Shown: positions 27,332 through 36,211 of the stretch, piece by piece | Layout: each line of letters begins with the position of its first letter | How positions within the stretch are numbered: position 1 is the stretch's first letter | DNA from: JAUIET01 sp039111475 | GTDB taxonomy: Bacteria > Pseudomonadota > Gammaproteobacteria > Pseudomonadales > JAUIET01 | DNA length: 64,000 nucleotides | Assembly: GCA_039111475.1 (NCBI GenBank) | Contig: JBCCIP010000002.1 | Span: 62,001 to 126,000 of the forward strand | Reading direction: 5' to 3' | Made by a program: the position numbers and the translations under genes | The notes under the pieces: generated by a model | What the model was told of the DNA's origin: nothing | Seen by the model: the letters and a program-made list of their open reading frames with translations, nothing else | Databases searched by the model: none

Positions 27332-27346
27332 TGTATACAGTACACA
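27332..27346. promoter_or_regulatory. GntR-type operator (site 8)
   Basis: TGTATACAGTACACA, an exact match to the island operator, 28 bp before the start of the unknown gene at 27374. This separates that gene, and perhaps the CoA ligase and esterase after it, as a further transcription unit of the same regulon. Confidence 0.75.
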
Positions 27347-27373
27347 ATATTATTAACAAGAAGGAAAATTGCG

Positions 27374-27994
27374 ATGGCGATTCTTAGAGTGTCCACTGGA
27401 AAAGTCTACTCAACCTACCAAGAGATTAATCAAATACTTGCTCCCGCAGGGATGACGGTTGGAAGCTTCGATTATAAGGATTCATTGAAAGAGAAAGTGG
27501 AGGCCATGGATATGGAACTTCCCGCGAGCTCCCTTGACTTATTGTTCGGCGAGGTGGCGCATGCCGTTGCCAGCGAAGTTGAACGACTGGCCTTTAATGC
27601 CGCCTCCAAGCGCGCTGGTGCAGGTGTACCGATTGCTGATGGAACCCTTTTCACCATGGCTTACGAAGGCCAAGCTGCGATGTCCATGGAAATGAAGGAC
27701 GCTGATAGTGCCGCCTATCTGACGCCGCACATCTTGAGAAATAATAACCTGCACTTCGGCCTTGTGAATGCGTTCGTAAAGGGAGTGCAGCTTCCAGATG
27801 CTACTCAGTGCGTTATTTACACCACTGCCGGTGAATGGATGAACCTGACGCCAGATTGCTTGGCATGGGTGGTGTTTGCCCATGGTGTGCCGGCCGTTGG
27901 ATTGAGCTATTTCGACGCGGTGCCTGACGAACAAGGACAGTATGAGATGGATGTCCGAGCCGATCACGCAGTATTGGAAACCATGAAGTTTTAG
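27374..27994 (+). CDS. Unrecognised 206-residue protein under its own GntR operator
   Basis: I do not recognise this family securely. The first 40 residues (MAILRVSTGKVYST, then EINQILAPAGMTVGSF) vaguely resemble acireductone-dioxygenase-like cupins, but the H-x-H-x3-E metal motif of those enzymes is absent. The remainder is mixed alpha/beta, without signal peptide or membrane segment. AAGGA eight bases upstream supports ATG 27374. An exact copy of the island operator lies just before it, so it is expected to be induced with the ring-cleavage operon. It may be a divergent cupin, an isomerase or a binding protein. Confidence 0.6.
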   Translation: MAILRVSTGKVYSTYQEINQILAPAGMTVGSFDYKDSLKEKVEAMDMELPASSLDLLFGEVAHAVASEVERLAFNAASKRAGAGVPIADGTLFTMAYEGQAAMSMEMKDADSAAYLTPHILRNNNLHFGLVNAFVKGVQLPDATQCVIYTTAGEWMNLTPDCLAWVVFAHGVPAVGLSYFDAVPDEQGQYEMDVRADHAVLETMKF

Positions 27995-28092
27995 AGCCGC
28001 GGGCGAACCGACGCGTACACTAGGTACTCATTGAGAAGTGAGGTTGCAGTTCAAGCAGTATCTTCATAACACCCACCGGAGTATTTTTAACG

Positions 28093-29952
28093 ATGGCTGA
28101 TACAGCAGCACAGCTGGAACTCTGGGCAGGCGCTGCCACCTGTATAGACTGGTTTTCTCCCTACATAGATATTCTGGATGAAGCGAGGAAACCTTTGTAT
28201 CGCTGGTTTCCGGGTGCCACTTGCAATACTTCGTACAACTGCCTCGACCGACATGTTAGAGATGGCCGGGGAAATCAGACAGCGATAATCTACGACAGCC
28301 CTGTCGCAGGCATTACCCAACATATTAGTTACAACGATCTATTAAATCGCGTCTCACGTATGGCCGGTGCCTTGAACAAATTAGGGATCGAAAAAGGTGA
28401 TCGGGTCATCATCTATATGCCCATGGTACCTGAGGCGGTGATCGCCATGCAGGCCTGTGCACGAATTGGTGCAGTGCATTCGGTTGTGTTCGGTGGTTTT
28501 GCGGCCAATGAGCTAGCTTCTCGCATAGACGATTGCACACCAAAACTAATTATTTCCGCTTCTTGCGGTATCGAGCCTAGCGGCCTGGTCCCCTACAAGC
28601 CGCTGCTGGACCAGGCGCTGCAAGTTTGCGCCCACAAGCCCGAATCCACGATCATCTTGCAGCGTGAACAACTGGCTGCCGAGCTTTTGCCGGGGCGGGA
28701 TCTGGACTGGGTAGATGTTGAGGCCTCCGGCGAGCCCGTCTTAGCTGTGCACGTCGGATCGACAGACCCGTTGTATATCATCTACACATCGGGCACAACG
28801 GGCCAACCCAAGGGCGTGGTCAGGGACAACGGCAGTCACCTGGTTGCCCTCAACTGGAGCATGGTAAACATCTATGATATAGATCCTGGGGACGTGTTCT
28901 GGGCCGCGTCAGATATTGGTTGGGTGGTTGGACATTCCTACATAGTCTACGGCCCTCTGATCCGTGGCGCGACCACCATCCTGTTTGAAGGCAAGCCGGT
29001 CGGCACGCCAGACGCTGCAACTTACTGGCGCACCATCGAGCGCCACGGGGTCAAGGTGATGTTCACTGCGCCCACGGCCATCCGAGCCATCAAGCGGGAA
29101 GATTCCCAGGGCAAACTGCTTAAGAAGTTCGACCTGTCGAGCCTGGAGACCCTGTTCCTGGCCGGTGAACGGGCAGACCCGGATACGATTCAGTGGGCAG
29201 AGAACCATCTGCAGCGCCCGGTGATAGACCACTGGTGGCAGACGGAACTAGGCTGGCCGGCAGTGGCCAATTGTGCTGGTATAGGCCTGTTCCCGGTCAA
29301 ATACGGTTCTTCTGGAAAGGCCGTTCCCGGGTTTGAAATCGAGGCCCTGGACGAAGCTGGCCAGTCGCTACCCCACGACACCCTGGGTGCCCTTGCCCTG
29401 AAACTGCCTTTACCGCCGGGGGCGCTAACCACTCTATGGAACAATGACGAAGGGTTTATCGAAAAGTACCTGACGGAGTTTCCGGGTTATTACAGTACTG
29501 GGGACGCCGGCTTTATCGACTCGGAGGAATACGTCCACATCATGAGCCGGACGGACGACGTCATCAATGTAGCCGGTCATCGCCTATCCACGGGGCAGAT
29601 GGAAGAAGTCATTGCTGACCACCCAGACGTAGCAGAGTGCGCCGTATTTGGCATAAGCGATGAACTTAAAGGCCAAGTGCCCCTGGCACTGCTCATTCTT
29701 AACCAGGGCACGACCAAAGGCATCGGACAGGTTGAAGCCGAGGTGATTTCCTCAGTGCGTGAGATTATCGGACCCGTCGCTGCACTCAAGCGCGCCTATG
29801 CTGTAAGTCGATTACCGAAAACGCGTTCTGGGAAAATTCTTCGAGCAACCCTGCAAAAAATAGCCGACGGGGAGGCCTACAACATGCCAGCCACCATCGA
29901 CGACCCAGCCATCCTTAAGGAGATACAAGCCGAACTGGATGCGCGGGCCTGA
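28093..29952 (+). CDS. Acetyl/propionyl-CoA synthetase-like acyl-CoA ligase
   Basis: A 619-residue AMP-forming ligase of the acetyl-CoA/propionyl-CoA synthetase branch. VFGGFAANELASRIDD and the ATP loop IIYTSGTTGQPKG are typical, as are the hinge region SRTDDVINVAGHRLSTGQ and the C-terminal catalytic lysine in KTRSGKILR. It would activate a short acid, possibly one released by a C-C hydrolase. The first 40 residues are a normal ACS N-terminal extension. The next gene starts 5 bp downstream and is probably cotranscribed. Confidence 0.9.
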   Translation: MADTAAQLELWAGAATCIDWFSPYIDILDEARKPLYRWFPGATCNTSYNCLDRHVRDGRGNQTAIIYDSPVAGITQHISYNDLLNRVSRMAGALNKLGIEKGDRVIIYMPMVPEAVIAMQACARIGAVHSVVFGGFAANELASRIDDCTPKLIISASCGIEPSGLVPYKPLLDQALQVCAHKPESTIILQREQLAAELLPGRDLDWVDVEASGEPVLAVHVGSTDPLYIIYTSGTTGQPKGVVRDNGSHLVALNWSMVNIYDIDPGDVFWAASDIGWVVGHSYIVYGPLIRGATTILFEGKPVGTPDAATYWRTIERHGVKVMFTAPTAIRAIKREDSQGKLLKKFDLSSLETLFLAGERADPDTIQWAENHLQRPVIDHWWQTELGWPAVANCAGIGLFPVKYGSSGKAVPGFEIEALDEAGQSLPHDTLGALALKLPLPPGALTTLWNNDEGFIEKYLTEFPGYYSTGDAGFIDSEEYVHIMSRTDDVINVAGHRLSTGQMEEVIADHPDVAECAVFGISDELKGQVPLALLILNQGTTKGIGQVEAEVISSVREIIGPVAALKRAYAVSRLPKTRSGKILRATLQKIADGEAYNMPATIDDPAILKEIQAELDARA

Positions 29953-29957
29953 CAGGT

Positions 29958-30716
29958 ATGCCAACTGTGTTTGAGCGTTACGCGCTTCCCAACAGCTATT
30001 TTGTAGACTTGGCGTCGCCGGAACGGCGTCGCGACTACCGCTTATTTATTGGGGGCTATGAACCGGAAAGGCAACATCTTAATCCTCACGACGTTGTTTT
30101 TGTTGTGGATGGGAACTGGCTATTTCCCATGGTGACAGAACACATTCGTTTGTTGTCTCTGTTTAGACCAGTCGGCATGGATCCGATTGTGATCGGTGTC
30201 GGTTACCCAACGGACGATGATGCAGCCATAATGGAGCGACGTAATCAGGACATGGCGCTCACTGCCCGGCCTGGTAACGTAGAGGCCTTTTCCCAGTTTG
30301 TTGTTGGATTGGCGTTGAGCTGGGTTGAGCGTGAGCTGCAACTGACGGTGCGGAATTGTTACCTTGCCGGTCATTCCTGGGGAGGCTCGTTCGCGCTGTT
30401 CAATATGCTCAGAGAAGCTTCACCGTTCAGCGGATATGTGGCCAGCAGCCCGTTGATCACGGGGACGAAACTGGAGGGGTTGCTTGTTGGACTGGAGGAT
30501 TTCCAGAATCCGGTCAGGCTTTTTTACAGCTTAGGAACTGCCGAGCATACGGCATTTCCGACTATCGAGAGCAGTGTGGCCTTCCTGACCAAAAATCTGA
30601 ACTCAAATCCGCCAAAGAATCTCGAGATAACAAACGAGATTTTCCCGGGTGAAGATCACACGTCTGTTGCCACGCACGCTATTGCGAAGGGCATTCAGTT
30701 CTTATTGTCTAAATAG
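29958..30716 (+). CDS. Alpha/beta hydrolase, esterase D/IroE-like
   Basis: A 252-residue predicted esterase. The nucleophile elbow is AGHSWGGS near residue 140, and the likely catalytic His is in GEDHTSV near residue 233. The order of elements resembles the IroE/esterase-D group (PF00756). No signal peptide is visible, so it is probably cytoplasmic. It lies 5 bp after the CoA ligase and probably depends on coupled translation, since only a weak AGG precedes the ATG. It could cut an ester or a thioester of the pathway; the substrate is unknown. Confidence 0.78.
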   Translation: MPTVFERYALPNSYFVDLASPERRRDYRLFIGGYEPERQHLNPHDVVFVVDGNWLFPMVTEHIRLLSLFRPVGMDPIVIGVGYPTDDDAAIMERRNQDMALTARPGNVEAFSQFVVGLALSWVERELQLTVRNCYLAGHSWGGSFALFNMLREASPFSGYVASSPLITGTKLEGLLVGLEDFQNPVRLFYSLGTAEHTAFPTIESSVAFLTKNLNSNPPKNLEITNEIFPGEDHTSVATHAIAKGIQFLLSK

Positions 30717-30814
30717 GCGCTGTGTTCAGTGACCTAGCAAAAGCACCAAAAATCAACGCTCAGAAAATTGTGCTGATGGATTCAGCCGCAGGAAGAGAAT
30801 CTTACATAAATTAG

Positions 30815-31639
30815 TTAGTTTTGTTCGAATGCGGCGTATTCCTCTTCATAGTCCGGGTGCCAGCGCGATAACGCAGGGCGGTTATGAATCAAGTCACCCA
30901 TTGCCCATTCCATACGCTTATTGTCCAGCTCACGATCTACATCATTGTCCGGGCAAAGAATATAGAAATCCTCTTGTGCAATTTTCTCCAGCATAAATTC
31001 AACCACTTGTTCCGCCGACCAGGCTGCAGGTGGCTGCTCTGGAACAAAACGTCGAATCATTCCAGTGTACGTGAACCCCGGCACCAGCAAATGTGCCGAG
31101 AGTTTGCAGTTCTCCTGAGTGCGGAAGCTGTGCGCTAATGCCTCAGTGAACGATTTTACTCCGGCTTTGCTAACGTTGTAGGCGGGATTTCCTGGTGGGG
31201 TGGTAATGCCTTGTTTAGACCCGGTATTGATGATTACCCCAGGTGTTTCTTGCGCAAGCATGGCCTCGGTAAACGCCTGCACGCCATTAATAACGCCCCA
31301 CAGGTTAGTACCCAGTGTTTTCTGCCACACAGCAAAATCTGTCCAGCAACTATTCCCGCCACCTGTGCCTGCATTGTTCATCAGCACATCAACCTGACCA
31401 AGCTGCGCATACACCTTGTCTTTCAAAGCCCTCATGGCATCAATGTCTGATACGTCAGCGGTCACTGTCATGGCCGAACCCACTTCGTCGCCCGCTGTCT
31501 GAAGAGCATCAGCATTGAGATCAACCAGACAGACGCGCATCCCCATGGAGGCGAAACGTTGAGCGGCGGCGCGGCCAATCCCATCTGCTGCACCGGTTAT
31601 AACGGCCACATTACCGCTTGCAAATGCGTCGTTATTCAT
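30815..31639 (-). CDS. Short-chain dehydrogenase/reductase
   Basis: A 274-residue classical SDR. The cofactor motif is TGAADGIG, the structural motif NNAG, the catalytic Ser is in INTGSKQG, and YNVSK supplies Tyr and Lys. The C-terminal tail is longer than usual (ERW-type tail RPALSRWHPDYEEEYAAFEQ). ATG 31639 has AGG nine bases upstream; an in-frame TTG at 31654 would add five residues. It follows two acyl-CoA dehydrogenase genes on the same strand, so a beta-oxidation-like hydroxyl dehydrogenation is plausible. It converges on the esterase gene; the 98-bp gap has no clear terminator. Confidence 0.9.
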   Translation of the reverse strand: MNNDAFASGNVAVITGAADGIGRAAAQRFASMGMRVCLVDLNADALQTAGDEVGSAMTVTADVSDIDAMRALKDKVYAQLGQVDVLMNNAGTGGGNSCWTDFAVWQKTLGTNLWGVINGVQAFTEAMLAQETPGVIINTGSKQGITTPPGNPAYNVSKAGVKSFTEALAHSFRTQENCKLSAHLLVPGFTYTGMIRRFVPEQPPAAWSAEQVVEFMLEKIAQEDFYILCPDNDVDRELDNKRMEWAMGDLIHNRPALSRWHPDYEEEYAAFEQN

Positions 31640-31666
31640 GGTTTTAACCTGCAATCGTTAAAGGGT

Positions 31667-32797
31667 TTAAGCCGCTGCATCAATCAGCATTTCAGCCAGT
31701 TTTGTGCGCTGGTACTTGCCGTCGCCATACAGAATATGGTTGTGCATCTGGCGTTTGAAAAACAGGTGTACATAGCATTCCCAGGTGAAGCCAATGCCAC
31801 CGTGGAATTGCACGGCTCGGCTGGAAGAGAATACTGCCATATCGCTGGCAGCAGATTTCGCCATTCGCGCTAATCGCAGCGCGTTTTCGGGTTCTTCATC
31901 TACGGCGCAGGCGGCGTTGTAAGTGAGCGACTTCGCCGCATCTATTTCCAGCATAACGTTAACCAGCGGATGCTTTACGGCCTGGAAAAATCCTAGCGCT
32001 CTGTCGAACTGCACCCTGGTTTGCGCATACTCTGCGGTTGTTTGAAGCAACCACTCTCCGCTGCCCACCATATCGGCCGCCGTGATAAAGAGAATGGCCG
32101 GGTACGCTTCTTGCAATGCCTGCGTGCCATTTTCCGTCAGTAACTCAGCCGCCACAGTATCAAAATGGATGCGCGCCTGATCACGAGTTAAATCAATTAT
32201 CCCGTCCGCTTGTAGCTGTACACCCTCGGCATTTGAATCAACTCGATACAATGCGATACCGTTGTCGGTATTCGCTGACACAACCAACACATCGGCTTTT
32301 TGAGCGTCTTGTACAAAGTAGGCCGTTCCTGTGAGCTTACCGTCTTGCGCAGTCACATCGCTGTCGCGTGCTTCCCATGAGCCTTTTTCATTGGTGATAG
32401 CGAGTGTCGCTGAGGTGCCCATCGCAATTTCCTCTAGCAATTTGCTTGCTGCGTCTGACTCACAGGCGCGTACCGCAAACGTTGCGTTGAATGTGGACAG
32501 CAGCGGCGAAGGGAAGGCCGCTTTACCGGCCTCTTCGGCAATTGCAACCGCGGCAACGACAGGCATGCCTATCCCGCCGGCGGATTCTGGCACACACACT
32601 GAGGTCCAACCCAGCTCAACAATTTGTTGCCAAAGGTTTTTGTCCCATTTGCTTTCAATAGGGCGGTGAATATCGGAATTATCGGCCACTAATGAGTGAG
32701 TTGCATTCGCTGGGCAATTGTCTGCAAAAAATTTTGCGGCCGCTTCTTTAAGCATGGCTTCTTCATCGCCAAAGCCAAAATTTTGAGATTGTGTCAT
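31667..32797 (-). CDS. Acyl-CoA dehydrogenase, short form (likely beta partner)
   Basis: A 376-residue acyl-CoA dehydrogenase. The C-terminal FAD-contact block QFHGGIGFTWECYVHLFFKR is well conserved. The sequence ends soon after, without the Y-E-G-T segment that holds the catalytic Glu of MCAD. Such forms often work as one half of a heteromeric enzyme, as known for the paired FadE proteins of steroid side-chain degradation. The partner would be the gene at 32835, 37 bp upstream on the same strand. Confidence 0.88.
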   Translation of the reverse strand: MTQSQNFGFGDEEAMLKEAAAKFFADNCPANATHSLVADNSDIHRPIESKWDKNLWQQIVELGWTSVCVPESAGGIGMPVVAAVAIAEEAGKAAFPSPLLSTFNATFAVRACESDAASKLLEEIAMGTSATLAITNEKGSWEARDSDVTAQDGKLTGTAYFVQDAQKADVLVVSANTDNGIALYRVDSNAEGVQLQADGIIDLTRDQARIHFDTVAAELLTENGTQALQEAYPAILFITAADMVGSGEWLLQTTAEYAQTRVQFDRALGFFQAVKHPLVNVMLEIDAAKSLTYNAACAVDEEPENALRLARMAKSAASDMAVFSSSRAVQFHGGIGFTWECYVHLFFKRQMHNHILYGDGKYQRTKLAEMLIDAAA

Positions 32798-32834
32798 GTT
32801 CTTTCCGTTAGCTACGTATTTGGGGATAGACTGC

Positions 32835-34076
32835 TTACTTCGATTTGGGTAGGCCCAACACTCGTTCGCCTAAAATATTGCGTTGTACTTCATTGGCACC
32901 GGCCGCAATGGTGACGCCAAAGCTGTTCATATACGCCAATTGCCACTGACCGCCTGCTGCAGCGTTCGCATCGTTAACATATAGGCTGCTTACCGCGCCT
33001 TCTATTTCATAGGCCAGTTGCGCAATGTCCTGATTTAACTCGGTACCCACCAATTTGTGTTGCAGAGGAATGCGCATTGGGTGCTCGTTAAGCGCTTTGA
33101 CCGAAACTCGGCGCTGATTTTGGCGGAACCCTTCTTGTCGTATCATCAATTGCATTATTTGGTCACGAATAATGGGGTCTTCCGCCGAAGACGCGGCATT
33201 TCGATGCGATTGTTTTGCCAGATCAATCAAGGCGGCTGCATTTCCAATCGCCGAGCCTTTTTTCTGCGCACGTACCTGGCCACCGGCAATGGGAGTAGTG
33301 AGAGGACCGGCTCCGCGTTCGTGTGCCAAAGTGGTCATTGCCACTTTCCAGCCCGCACCTACTTCATCAAGACGGTACTTGTCTTCCACCAACAAGTCTT
33401 CGAAAATGACTTCGTTAAATCCGGTTTCGCCAGTCAGTTTTATCAAGGGGCGAATGGTCACTCCCTTACCGAGGGCTGACTTGATGGGAACAACAAAATA
33501 AGAAAGGCCGTTGTATTTGTCTTCCTTTGAAGTACGGCACAGTAATATCATCCAATCCGCGAAGTGCGCTAACGATGTCCATACCTTGTGCCCATTGATA
33601 AGCCAGTTGTCGCCGTCTTTTTTGGCAAAGGTTTGTTGATTGGCCAGGTCCGACCCGGCACCAGGTTCGCTGAAGCCCTGGCACCACATTTCTTCACCTG
33701 ATAGCAATTTGGGGATCAACTCCTGCTTCACCCCTTCCTGGCCATGGAAATACACAGTGGGTGCCGCCATCCCAAGACCAATAATATTCGGAAAGAACGG
33801 CGTTTTGGCGCGCTGCATTTCCTGGTTGGCAATTCGCTGGCAGTTGTTTCTGCCGCCACCGCCGCAATCTTCACTGTAATCCGCGCCAACCAGGCCGGCG
33901 TCATAGGCTGACTTCTGCCACTTTTGCAGCCAGGCCAATGCCTCGGGGTCGCTCAATTCCAGTGCGCCCTGCGGAATATGAACCGACGGTTGGCCGGGAT
34001 GGTTCGCTTCCAGCCATTCGCGACAATGCGCCCTGAATTTGGCTTGTTCTGTCGTGTCTTTCGCTGCGTCTGACAT
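32835..34076 (-). CDS. Acyl-CoA dehydrogenase, long form (likely alpha partner)
   Basis: A 413-residue acyl-CoA dehydrogenase. CQGFSEPGAGSDLA is the FAD/substrate motif, and the C-terminus GANEVQRNILGERVLGLP is typical of the family. In the MCAD alignment the catalytic Glu376 position appears to be Ala (AAGANEVQR), so the base may lie elsewhere or come from the partner. With the shorter protein at 31667 it probably forms a heteromer that oxidises a bulky acyl-CoA. It is the first gene of a three-gene leftward operon ending in an SDR. Confidence 0.9.
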   Translation of the reverse strand: MSDAAKDTTEQAKFRAHCREWLEANHPGQPSVHIPQGALELSDPEALAWLQKWQKSAYDAGLVGADYSEDCGGGGRNNCQRIANQEMQRAKTPFFPNIIGLGMAAPTVYFHGQEGVKQELIPKLLSGEEMWCQGFSEPGAGSDLANQQTFAKKDGDNWLINGHKVWTSLAHFADWMILLCRTSKEDKYNGLSYFVVPIKSALGKGVTIRPLIKLTGETGFNEVIFEDLLVEDKYRLDEVGAGWKVAMTTLAHERGAGPLTTPIAGGQVRAQKKGSAIGNAAALIDLAKQSHRNAASSAEDPIIRDQIMQLMIRQEGFRQNQRRVSVKALNEHPMRIPLQHKLVGTELNQDIAQLAYEIEGAVSSLYVNDANAAAGGQWQLAYMNSFGVTIAAGANEVQRNILGERVLGLPKSK

Positions 34077-34364
34077 GCTGCGTTACTCTGTCTATTAGGA
34101 TGGCGTATTCTAAGCGATTGCTTATCAATTCCCAATGACTGTTTGGTATTTCAGGGCTTTGTGTATTTGTTTAGATCTTTTGGCCTTTGCCAAGAGTCAT
34201 CCATTAGCAGATTTTTCTACGGGGCTTATGCGCGGATAAATAATGGGCAAGGTGGTGGTCTCAATGCTACTATTTGCCGAGTGCAGACGCTATCTGTGTC
34301 GTTGCGTAGTCGCATCGCCATTTCTGCCTGACAACGAAAACTCTAAGTGGGCCGGTTGAATTAG
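34077..34364. other. Divergent intergenic region, nothing specific seen
   Basis: A 288-bp gap between the leftward acyl-CoA dehydrogenase operon and the rightward caspase-like gene. It must hold both promoters, but I see no dyad that matches either operator family of this window, and no stable hairpin. Confidence 0.5.
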
Positions 34365-35621
34365 ATGACAAACACTCGCGCACCTGCATGGGACGCAGAA
34401 GAAGAATCGGAAGATAGTGTCACTGAAACTGCGCCTGGGCAACATTACTTGCTAGCGATAGGCATAGATGCCTATGAGGATTGCACACCTTTGCACAACG
34501 CTGTTCGCGATGCGGCAGATATTACCGCAGTGCTTCAGGCAGAGTATGATTTTCAACCCGACAATGTTTGCCTGCTTACGGACGACGATGCCACCGAAGA
34601 GCGAATCTTTCTTGAGTTTCGCCGGCTAGTACAATGTGTTCAGCCAGAAGACAGTGTGCTGATTTTTTTCAGCGGTCACGGTCATTTTGATGACGACTTC
34701 CAACAAGGTTACTGGATTCCTGTTGATGCTAAAGAAGGCAATATAGGCGACTATATTCCAAATTCAGAAATATCCAATACCATTCGTGCCATACGTTCGC
34801 TGCATACGTTTATGATAGCTGACGCCTGCTTTTCTGGCAGCTTGTTTGGTCAGTCAAGATCAGTTGGAACCGCCAAGTCAGGTTCCAGTTACCAACAACG
34901 TGTTGGTCAGATTCCTTCTCGCTGGGGCCTCGCATCAGGCCGTAACGAAGTTGTGGCTGACGGTGAGCCTGGCAAGAACAGCCCGTTCAGTGAAAGCCTG
35001 ATTTATTTCCTGCGCAACCAAACCGACACTGTGTTCTGTGTCTCCGAACTGGTTCAGTATGTTAAGACCGTTACTGCAAACAACGCGGAGCAAACGCCTG
35101 TAGGCTCGCCGCTGCGGCACGTTGGCGATAAAGGCGGTGAGTTCGTGTTTAGGCCCAGTAGAGCAGTTGATGATTCGTCCCCTGACGTGCCTGCAGGCAG
35201 GCGATCTCAGGCGCAAAGCGATTCCCAGCCTGGCGCTGTTGGCTCATCGTTGTACTCAGCGCCGAAGTCCGTGCTGAAAGCGTGGGCGCTGGAGAATTCA
35301 CAAACCCTTAGCCTGGTGGCGTGGAGCACGTTATTTTTCGGTTTATGGAGTGCCATGATGTTTGTCTACGTACCATTAACCTTACTGGGAATAATGGGCG
35401 TATGCGAAATGTATGGCTTACGTGGTGTAATAAAAACCCGCTTTACTTTCGCGGCTATGCTGGTCGCGATTCTTGGGATCATAACTTTCTATTTTGAACC
35501 ACTTGCCGCTAGTGCGGTAGATGCGGAAAAATGGTTTAACAACCATAAGGTACTGGTGTTTTCTATTGGTCTGGTTTGTGTTGGCGGATGGTTGTACTTT
35601 TTTCTTAGCGAGGATGAGTGA
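34365..35621 (+). CDS. Membrane-anchored caspase-like (C14) protease
   Basis: A 418-residue protein with an N-terminal caspase-like domain. The catalytic dyad is His105 in FFSGHGHFD and Cys155 in IADACFSGS, both in the canonical strands. A low-complexity Ser/Asp/Gln linker (about residues 265-300) leads to three or four hydrophobic segments between residues 316 and 415. The protease domain would face the cytoplasm if no other signal is present. Bacterial orthocaspases cut after basic residues and have been linked to stress, toxin or cell-death functions. No clear substrate or partner domain is fused here. Its 3' end overlaps the convergent small membrane protein by 17 bp. Confidence 0.85.
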   Translation: MTNTRAPAWDAEEESEDSVTETAPGQHYLLAIGIDAYEDCTPLHNAVRDAADITAVLQAEYDFQPDNVCLLTDDDATEERIFLEFRRLVQCVQPEDSVLIFFSGHGHFDDDFQQGYWIPVDAKEGNIGDYIPNSEISNTIRAIRSLHTFMIADACFSGSLFGQSRSVGTAKSGSSYQQRVGQIPSRWGLASGRNEVVADGEPGKNSPFSESLIYFLRNQTDTVFCVSELVQYVKTVTANNAEQTPVGSPLRHVGDKGGEFVFRPSRAVDDSSPDVPAGRRSQAQSDSQPGAVGSSLYSAPKSVLKAWALENSQTLSLVAWSTLFFGLWSAMMFVYVPLTLLGIMGVCEMYGLRGVIKTRFTFAAMLVAILGIITFYFEPLAASAVDAEKWFNNHKVLVFSIGLVCVGGWLYFFLSEDE

Positions 35622-36048
35622 GCGAGCTGCTACTTAACACTGCTTGATCTTCTTGCAGCACACAGACCGGATCGATGCCTGTCTGCCACAACATACTTAT
35701 TGCCAGCACAATACTAAGAAAGCACAGTATCCAAAACACGATGGGTGCAGCACCTCCTTGAAACTTTAGACCTGCGATTTCAAATTCGAGTGGGCCTACG
35801 GCGATCTTCAGAATTAACGTTACAAACAGCGCGCCTAGTCCGGCTAGCGGTACGCCAACAATCACTGGAAATTGGGCGCATAAAAGTCTGTCCCAGTACA
35901 GTGCCTCTTTTTCATCAAGATGAATCAATGCAAACAACAAGAATGCACCAGCCGAAAAAAGCACAATACTGATCATCCAGCTCATGATCATCTGCATGCG
36001 TCTGTTCTCGAATTCGAAATAGTTGGTTTGCTTTTCGTTCTCAGACAT
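35605..36048 (-). CDS. Small hypothetical membrane protein next to the caspase-like gene
   Basis: A 147-residue protein with no family I recognise. Three hydrophobic stretches are visible, at about residues 22-42 (MISIVLFSAGAFLLFALIHL), 60-80 and 102-120, so it is an inner-membrane protein. ATG 36048 with AAGGA upstream is favoured over an in-frame GTG at 36081. It runs opposite to the caspase-like gene and overlaps its last codons tail to tail, so the two transcripts are complementary at their ends. A functional link to the protease is only suggested by position. Confidence 0.55.
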   Translation of the reverse strand: MSENEKQTNYFEFENRRMQMIMSWMISIVLFSAGAFLLFALIHLDEKEALYWDRLLCAQFPVIVGVPLAGLGALFVTLILKIAVGPLEFEIAGLKFQGGAAPIVFWILCFLSIVLAISMLWQTGIDPVCVLQEDQAVLSSSSLTHPR

Positions 36049-36211
36049 TTTGTTCTTATCCTTGTCTATTCTATCTGCCACGGGGATTTTAAGTCAGTTA
36101 AGCCAAGATTGTCAGCTTCTAAGTATTTTGTTTTTAATTCATAACATGTGCTGCATAATGGTATTGCAACAGTAAAGCCAATTTGTTCCAAAACACGGTG
36201 ATTAACCCCGC

